35,986 nt of DNA, taken from contig JAUNWG010000003.1 of assembly GCA_030540435.1 (NCBI GenBank), positions 1 through 35,986 of the forward strand, in the 5' to 3' direction. This document shows, in pieces, positions 30,962 through 35,986 of this stretch; within the stretch, counting starts at the first letter, position 1, and each line of letters starts with the position of its first letter. The notes under the pieces are model-generated. The model saw nothing but the letters and a program-made list of their open reading frames with translations. It did not search any database and was not told the origin of the DNA. Source of the DNA: Eubacteriales bacterium. GTDB taxonomy: Bacteria > Bacillota > Clostridia > Oscillospirales > Butyricicoccaceae. The position numbers and the translations under genes are program-made.

Positions 30962-31829
30962 GCCTGTTCTTTCCTCCGTTATTTAAAAACGTGCCGTCGA
31001 GTACCTGCCGTGTCACTTCGGGCAGCCCCTGGCACAATATATTCTCTATTATCCCCGTATCGCGGTACAGCTGCAGCAGTACATATGCATGATAGGATGC
31101 CGCCAGCGACTGCATCAGCGTATGGTTCATTTCCTGCTTCACCGGCTCCAGCGACGGCTGTTCCAGTCCCCAGCGCAGAATCACCGGGTTATAGCTGCCG
31201 GACTGAAAATCCTCCGCGATGTCATCGCATGCATCGATCAGATAGATCCACCGCCCGGTATGGTAAAACATTTCCTCCAGAACGCGCCCCTGTGTGCCGT
31301 ATCCGGCGACAGCCGCACGCAGAATCCCTGCAAATGCATCCGCCGGACGATCGAGCGACGCCGTTTTCTGCTGTTCCAGCTCGCCCAGACGCAGCAGCTC
31401 TGTATGTGTACTGCGATCAAATCCCGGCAGGTCACGCGCTGCCTTTCGATAGCCGCGCCGCAAAAACAGCCCCAGCAGCTTTGCGCCAAAGCGTTTCCAT
31501 CCGCGTTCATCTGCGATGGTGTCCTGCAGCTTGTGCCATGTCAGGATGACGCTCACTGCAGCCGCACGCAGCATGCCGGCACTTTCACATGCACAGTTTC
31601 TGCGCCGCAGCGGATGCATGATGCACCGCTTTTTGCAGTTCCCGCCGCCATCTGGCTCCAACGCATCCAGTACCAGTGCAAGATACGTGCAGTCATAGCT
31701 GAGCATGACCGTTTGCATCAATCCGTAATGCCGGCGTGTCGTATGGCACAGCCCACAGTAGACACTTTGGAAGCGTTCCCATTCACGAACCTTCAGCTCG
31801 CCGCGAAGCGGGCGTACAAATCCAAACAT
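30948..31829 (-). CDS. DUF5685 family protein
   Basis: This 293-residue protein fits DUF5685, a family with no known function. The N-terminus MFGFVRPLRGELKVREWERFQ leads to YCGLCHTTRRHYG (Cys 25 and 28). More cysteines follow at 65, 69, 79 and 81 (CKKRC and CAC), a probable metal site. The rest is mainly alpha-helical, with a conserved-looking IYLIDACDDIAEDFQSGSYNPV segment rich in acidic residues. It is first in a three-gene unit with the J-domain and membrane proteins and has its own promoter. The acidic helix pairs recall helical prenyl-transferase folds, but I would not assign that. Confidence 0.85.
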   Translation of the reverse strand: MFGFVRPLRGELKVREWERFQSVYCGLCHTTRRHYGLMQTVMLSYDCTYLALVLDALEPDGGGNCKKRCIMHPLRRRNCACESAGMLRAAAVSVILTWHKLQDTIADERGWKRFGAKLLGLFLRRGYRKAARDLPGFDRSTHTELLRLGELEQQKTASLDRPADAFAGILRAAVAGYGTQGRVLEEMFYHTGRWIYLIDACDDIAEDFQSGSYNPVILRWGLEQPSLEPVKQEMNHTLMQSLAASYHAYVLLQLYRDTGIIENILCQGLPEVTRQVLDGTFLNNGGKNRHGSI

Positions 31830-31853
31830 GGTACAGCCTCACCTCTATCCTAC

Positions 31854-31882
31854 ATTTTACTGTATCTTTCCAACAAATACAA
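31854..31882 (-). promoter_or_regulatory. Promoter of the DUF5685-J-domain operon
   Basis: On the minus strand TTGTAT (31877-31882), a 17-base spacer and TAAAAT (31854-31859). The bases that follow, GTAGGATAGAGG, closely match those after the -10 of the yicC promoter. It directly follows the hairpin ending the previous gene. Confidence 0.6.
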
Positions 31883-31902
31883 GGCTGACACGAATGCCAG
31901 CC
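31883..31902 (-). terminator. Hairpin with UUCG tetraloop ending the cdaA-rseC run
   Basis: As RNA, GGCUGGCA pairs with UGUCAGCC (eight pairs, one G-U) closed by a UUCG tetraloop, a very stable loop. It is eight bases after the rseC stop. The sequence after it is TTGTATTTGTTGG, a poor T tract, so termination may be partial. Confidence 0.65.
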
Positions 31903-31910
31903 CTGAAAGT

Positions 31911-32312
31911 TTACAGTTTGGAAATAGTATAAACCGGCTCTGCGTTTTTCTGGCGTTTGTTTACCCATATTGCGCCCAAAATGCCGAGGACAAAGCCTGC
32001 ACATGCCCAAAGCTCCGGAATCGGCAGGGATGCCACTGCGGCAACCGCATACAGCGCAAAAAACAATACAAACGGCACAATATATACGACCGCTGCCAGA
32101 CCGAGCACCTGCTTTGTACTGCCCGTAATCACGACGGAATCACCGACATCTGCTCCGATGGAATTGGTTGCGATAACACGGATCGGCTTTGTTACCAGCT
32201 CGCCGCAGCCGCCGCATTTGGAACAGTCATGCCCGCATGCCGTGGTGCGGTGCACCTGCAATTCTGCCTTGTTTCCCGGCAGGAGCTTCATCACTGTTGC
32301 TGTCTGCTGCAT
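31911..32312 (-). CDS. SoxR-reducing system RseC family protein
   Basis: This 133-residue protein has a cysteine cluster near the N-terminus (ACGHDCSKCGGCG, Cys 26, 30, 33, 36), then two membrane helices (about 70-91 and 98-120). This is the RseC/RsxC-associated layout. In Escherichia coli RseC is linked to the Rsx/Rnf complex and SoxR reduction. In Clostridia, stand-alone forms have no proven role. No rnf or soxR gene is in the window. It starts three bases after the flavoprotein stop, with GGAG upstream, so a redox link to that flavoprotein is possible. Confidence 0.88.
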   Translation of the reverse strand: MQQTATVMKLLPGNKAELQVHRTTACGHDCSKCGGCGELVTKPIRVIATNSIGADVGDSVVITGSTKQVLGLAAVVYIVPFVLFFALYAVAAVASLPIPELWACAGFVLGILGAIWVNKRQKNAEPVYTISKL

Positions 32313-32315
32313 GTA

Positions 32316-33923
32316 TCATGCTCTCCTTTCTTCAAAAGGACAAAATTCCTGTAAAATCTGCTGTGCACAGCCGATGCCATCTACAGCCGCGCTCATAATA
32401 CCGCCCGCATAGCCTGCGCCTTCCCCGCATGGGATCAAGCCGGATATCCATCTGCTATGGCGGTTATCCAACCGCGCGATGCGCACCGGCGAACTGGTTC
32501 GTGTTTCCGGTCCGGTGAGCAGTGCATCCGCCGCATCAAAGCCGCGGATTTTTCTGCCAAACACGCGCAACCCTGTCTGCATTTGCTGAAGTACAAAATC
32601 CGGCAGGATTCCCTCCAGTGTGCCGTATTGCACGCCAATCGGGTAAGTTGGAAGCACGGCGCCATGCGTTTTGGAACGCCTGCCCTCCAGAAAATCTCCG
32701 ACCCGCTGACAGGGTGCACGGTAGCTGCCGGTTGCCGCAAACGCGCTGCGCTCGATCTGCCGCTGGAATGCAATGCCTCCCAGTGCATCTCCTGTCGGAT
32801 AATCCGCCGGGTCAACAGAAACGACGATCGCAGCATTTGCGTTCTTGCCGTTCCGGGCATGATAGCTCATGCCGTTGGTCACGACGGTATCCGGCTCGCT
32901 CTGTGCCGCAACGACCTGTCCGCCGGGGCACATGCAGAAGGAATAGCAGCCGCGTCCATTTTCACGATGCGACAGCGTATATTCTGCCGGTGGCAGTGCC
33001 GGATGCCCGGCAAATTTTCCATATAAGCTGCGGTCAAGCTCCTGCTGCAAATGCTCAATGCGCGCGCCGACTGAAAATGGCTTCGGCTCAAAATAAACGC
33101 CCTGCGCATAAAGGTTTTCAAAGGTATCGCGTGCACTGTGCCCGATCGCTAAAATCAGCCGTTCACACGCCAAATCTCCGCCGCTTGTGACCACTCCCGT
33201 CAACACGCCGTCTTTTTGGACAATGCCGGTCAGTGTACAGCCAAACCGCACTTCACCGCCCATGCGGACAATGTCCTCACGCATGGCGCGCACGACCTGC
33301 TTTAAAATATCCGTCCCGATATGTGGCTTCGCCTGAAACAAAATCTCCCGTGGTGCACCGTACTGCACAAGCGTATGCAGCACCAGCTCACACATCGGGT
33401 CGTTGATACGCGAGGTCAGCTTACCATCAGAATAGGCCCCCGCGCCGCCTTCGCCAAATTGGATATTGCTCGATGGGTCAAAAGCACCACCATTGGAAAA
33501 CAGTGCCACAGCACGGTCACGGCTCTCGATTGCCTGTCCGCGCTCAAGGATGATCGGGCGGTAGCCGTTTTTCGCCAGCACATATGCGGCAAACAGCCCC
33601 GCCGGGCCGAGTCCGACAACCACCGGGCGGTGTGCCAGCTGCACAGTTCCAATCGGAACCGGCGCAGATACCGGCTTTTTCAATCGCACATCCGACCTGT
33701 CCGTCTGCGCGACAAGCGCCGCTTCCCGCTCTGCGTCCTTTAAATCCAGCAAAACAGTCAGTACCCGGCTCATACGCCCGCGACGCGCATCGATCGATGC
33801 ACGATAAATATGCGACTGCATGACCTCCCGGCGATGTAGTCCGCATTTTTTCCACGCCGCCGCAAAGGCGTCCTGGTCGGACGCCTCCAGCGGCAAGCGG
33901 ATATTGTGAATCAGTATACTCAT
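32316..33923 (-). CDS. FAD-dependent dehydrogenase-like protein (COG2509)
   Basis: This 535-residue protein begins with a small ferredoxin-like domain (residues 1-95). The FAD-binding motif VVVGLGPAGLFAAYVLA follows (from about residue 101), then ERGQAIESRD, NIQFGEGGAGAYSDGKLTSR and a C-terminal FAD segment (LIPCGEGAGYAGGIMSAAVDGI). This layout is COG2509, annotated broadly as NAD(P)/FAD-dependent oxidoreductase of unknown substrate. It overlaps cdaR by four bases (ATGA). It occupies the position where glmM often follows cdaA-cdaR in Firmicutes. Confidence 0.9.
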   Translation of the reverse strand: MSILIHNIRLPLEASDQDAFAAAWKKCGLHRREVMQSHIYRASIDARRGRMSRVLTVLLDLKDAEREAALVAQTDRSDVRLKKPVSAPVPIGTVQLAHRPVVVGLGPAGLFAAYVLAKNGYRPIILERGQAIESRDRAVALFSNGGAFDPSSNIQFGEGGAGAYSDGKLTSRINDPMCELVLHTLVQYGAPREILFQAKPHIGTDILKQVVRAMREDIVRMGGEVRFGCTLTGIVQKDGVLTGVVTSGGDLACERLILAIGHSARDTFENLYAQGVYFEPKPFSVGARIEHLQQELDRSLYGKFAGHPALPPAEYTLSHRENGRGCYSFCMCPGGQVVAAQSEPDTVVTNGMSYHARNGKNANAAIVVSVDPADYPTGDALGGIAFQRQIERSAFAATGSYRAPCQRVGDFLEGRRSKTHGAVLPTYPIGVQYGTLEGILPDFVLQQMQTGLRVFGRKIRGFDAADALLTGPETRTSSPVRIARLDNRHSRWISGLIPCGEGAGYAGGIMSAAVDGIGCAQQILQEFCPFEERRA

Positions 33924-35146
33924 GGCCTTGTAATCCGAACGGTTACGCTGTAAGTGCCGATAACAGTCGTGTTATCCGGGCTGCTGATGGTAGCTCCGAT
34001 GGTGTGCTGTCCATCCGACAGGTCAGCCGAGGCGATTTCTGCTACGGCGCTGATATCCGATGCATCCACAGCCTCCAACTGCTTTCTGGTGCCGCTGAGT
34101 GTTACCTGCAGCGAATTTGTTTCCAGCGAAACCTCTGCATTTTCGTCTTTGTTGATATCGTTCAGGCTGATATCTGTGATTTCAAATGTCTCCCGTGCGT
34201 CCGATGCAACCGATACCGTGACTGTCGCCGAGGTGGGCTGTCCGTCGTTCAGTCTCACGCCGGTCGGCACGCTGATGTCAAACTCAAACGTATCGCCATC
34301 CTCTGCGGTATTGGCATTCACTGCACCGAGAACGATGGAATCAATCCCGCTGACAGTGGACGGATCACCGATGATCTCGACACTCTTTGGGGAAATCGTT
34401 GTTGAAATATCAGTCTCGGCATTCTCCGGGGCAATCGTGACCTTGAGCGGTACAGACTTGACCTGCTTTACCGGAATGGTGACTGCAATGCTTGCTACAC
34501 TGCGGGAGATATTGGTCGTATCCACCGCCTGACCATTTTTATCAACCAGCTTGTAGGTATAGTTTTCGGTCAGCGTATCCTTCAGGTCAGAGGTATCGAT
34601 ATTAATCACTGCGGAGGTGACCTTATCCAGCGCCGTCTCCGGACCTGAAATTTCGACCGACTCCACGGACAGCGTCGGCTGTTCAAAGACATATCCTTTT
34701 GCCGCATCATCGCTGAGATTTAGCGAAACCGGTACTGTCTTGGTTTCCACACTGTCGACGGTAACCGAAATGGTTTCCGGCGAACGACCAACGCATGTCA
34801 TGCCGCTTTCCGGCAGAATAACATGGTATGCGATCTCATAAACGCCAGGCGCCGTGATACTCTCGCTGACATCTGCCTTGACCTTGATCTGTGATGCAGT
34901 CAACGTTGCAAGGCGGCTGCTTGAGCCGAATACACGGACATCTACTGTCTCGTCCGCGCCGCTGATGACCTTGAGGTTATACGAATTATACAATTCATCC
35001 ACACCGGTCAGCTGTACGGAAATATCCTTATATTCCAATGTGCGGGTAGGATTCTGAATCCCCATAAAATAGCCCCAGAGAACAATTGCTGCAACTACGG
35101 AAAGCAGCCTGGTAAAAATATCGTGTTTTTCAAACCAGTTCTTCAT
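33920..35146 (-). CDS. cdaR: CdaR (YbbR-like domain protein), regulator of CdaA
   Basis: CdaR sits outside the membrane and modulates the diadenylate cyclase CdaA. The 408-residue protein has one N-terminal membrane anchor (about 11-30, FTRLLSVVAAIVLWGYFMG) followed by tandem YbbR domains rich in beta strands. Typical elements are IPVKQVKSVPLKVTI and FDISVPTGVRLNDGQPTSATVTVSV. I count about four repeats. The start codon ATG shares its A with the last base of the cdaA stop (TAATG). Confidence 0.93.
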   Translation of the reverse strand: MKNWFEKHDIFTRLLSVVAAIVLWGYFMGIQNPTRTLEYKDISVQLTGVDELYNSYNLKVISGADETVDVRVFGSSSRLATLTASQIKVKADVSESITAPGVYEIAYHVILPESGMTCVGRSPETISVTVDSVETKTVPVSLNLSDDAAKGYVFEQPTLSVESVEISGPETALDKVTSAVINIDTSDLKDTLTENYTYKLVDKNGQAVDTTNISRSVASIAVTIPVKQVKSVPLKVTIAPENAETDISTTISPKSVEIIGDPSTVSGIDSIVLGAVNANTAEDGDTFEFDISVPTGVRLNDGQPTSATVTVSVASDARETFEITDISLNDINKDENAEVSLETNSLQVTLSGTRKQLEAVDASDISAVAEIASADLSDGQHTIGATISSPDNTTVIGTYSVTVRITRP

Positions 35147-35986
35147 TATTTTTTCCCCCTGAAGCCCGGGATATTATGCAGCATCTTGCTGAAAACGGAA
35201 GGCTCCTCCGGTATCGCTTCCTCCTCTGTCTGCACGAGAAGCTCTGTACGGAGGATCTCATCCAGCTGCTCCGGCACCAGATGGCGCTGCAGCTTGCCGT
35301 CGATCGCAACAGAGATCGAACCGGTTTCCTCAGATACAACCAGGCTGATGGAATCCGCCTTTTCACTCATACCGACCGCAGCTCTGTGGCGCGTGCCCAG
35401 CTCCTTGGCAAGATTCGGATTCGGTGACAGCGGGAGTACACAGCCTGCCGCATGGATACGTCCGCCCCGGATAATCATAGCGCCATCGTGCAGCGGTGCA
35501 CCCTCGTAAAAGATGTTGCGCACCAGCTCATCCTTGACATCCGCATTGACGATTGTACCGCTTTTGATGATATCTGCAAGACTTTCCTTGCGCTCAAAAA
35601 TAATGAGCGCGCCGGTGCGCGACCATGACATTTCCGAACAGGCATGTACAATTTCCAAAATCGCAAGCTCTTCGATGGGTATCGCATCGTTTCGCATCAT
35701 CAGTGAGGACAGCTTGCTCTTTCCCACGCGCTCCAGGATCCGGCGCAGCTCAGGCTGAAACACAATGGCAATAACCAAAATGCCCCATGTCAGAATCGTC
35801 TGGAACAGATAGTTGACCATTGTCAGCTGCAGGATGCTGGAAGCCCACATTGCGGCAATCAAAATAATAACGCCACGGATAATACGGGCAGAACTCGTTT
35901 CCCTTACCAGCTTGACAACCTGGTATATGAGAAACGAGACTACCGCAATATCAATAACATCCGAAATCGTGATAGATGTTAAGTTT
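35146..35986 (-). CDS. cdaA: Diadenylate cyclase CdaA (5' end beyond the window)
   Basis: CdaA makes cyclic di-AMP from two ATP, a second messenger for potassium, wall and osmotic control. The frame runs open to the window edge: 279 residues are visible. The first of them, NLTSITISDVIDIAVVSFLI, match the start of CdaA, so only a few codons are probably missing. The N-terminal half has membrane helices including VIDIAVVSFLIYQVV and the segment RETSSARIIRGVIIL. The cyclase domain carries GAPLHDGAMIIRGG (DGA motif) and GTRHRAAVGMSE (RHR motif). An internal TTG at 35862 gives a shorter 238-residue frame that would lose a membrane segment. cdaR follows in the same operon. Confidence 0.96.
   Translation of the reverse strand, partial: NLTSITISDVIDIAVVSFLIYQVVKLVRETSSARIIRGVIILIAAMWASSILQLTMVNYLFQTILTWGILVIAIVFQPELRRILERVGKSKLSSLMMRNDAIPIEELAILEIVHACSEMSWSRTGALIIFERKESLADIIKSGTIVNADVKDELVRNIFYEGAPLHDGAMIIRGGRIHAAGCVLPLSPNPNLAKELGTRHRAAVGMSEKADSISLVVSEETGSISVAIDGKLQRHLVPEQLDEILRTELLVQTEEEAIPEEPSVFSKMLHNIPGFRGKK

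Noticed and set aside
31089..32354. A 421-codon plus-strand frame across DUF5685 and rseC.
   Set aside because: It crosses two well-supported minus-strand genes, the hairpin and the promoter between them, and its composition is shadow-like.
1..35986. CRISPR arrays, tRNA or rRNA genes, insertion sequences or prophage attachment sites.
   Set aside because: No direct-repeat array, transposase, integrase or recognisable RNA gene was seen; gaps between genes are short and explained by promoters and terminators.

Overview
The window reads as a chromosomal segment of a low-to-mid G+C Firmicute of class Clostridia. The best guess is an Oscillospirales gut anaerobe of the Butyricicoccus/Agathobaculum type. 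This rests on gene order (yicC-remA-gmk-rpoZ-coaBC-priA-def-fmt-rsmB-rlmN-prpC-prkC-rsgA-thiN), strong AGGAGG-type ribosome binding sites, sigma-A-like promoters and the PrkC/CdaA signalling genes. The genus is an inference. All genes but the first few lie on the minus strand. I see no transposon, phage gene, CRISPR array, tRNA or rRNA.

Layout by coordinate. Positions 1-993 (+): the tail of an unknown gene, translationally coupled to a DUF6734-like putative glycosyltransferase. 994-2184 (+): a 1-phosphofructokinase-type PfkB kinase with its own promoter, possible operators, a candidate leader peptide and a strong terminator. 2183-3471 (-): a TIM-barrel sugar isomerase-like gene coupled to nrdR. 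3515-5914 (-): secD-secF with promoter and terminator. 5966-11231 (-): an ABC ATPase, an FtsX-like permease and a LxxG-heptad lipoprotein, driven by a near-consensus promoter with a palindrome over the predicted start of transcription. 11363-14260 (-): aspartate aminotransferase and purB, each with its own promoter and a GC-rich structured leader.

14481-29749 (-): a 16-gene housekeeping run from yicC to a small TSCPD protein. It links RNA decay (yicC), matrix/biofilm control (remA), GMP phosphorylation, RNA polymerase omega, coenzyme A synthesis, replication restart, N-terminal formyl-methionine handling (def/fmt), rRNA methylation (rsmB/rlmN), the PrpC/PrkC phosphatase-kinase pair, ribosome assembly (rsgA) and thiamine pyrophosphate synthesis. 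Many junctions are ATGA or TGATG overlaps.

29833-31882 (-): a little-studied trio of a DUF5685 protein, a J-domain protein with a cysteine-rich tail and a small membrane protein. 31883-35986 (-): cdaA (running off the window), cdaR, a COG2509 flavoprotein and an RseC-like protein.

Most of the window is ordinary core genome. No convincing new defence or mobile system is present. The points most worth a second look are regulatory or structural: a 16-bp stem inside prkC, a possible alternative-pairing leader before the aminotransferase gene, a repeated ATTTTGCACAAA element, the operator over the ABC promoter, a PrkC lacking the usual HRD arginine, and the DUF5685/J-domain/membrane trio.
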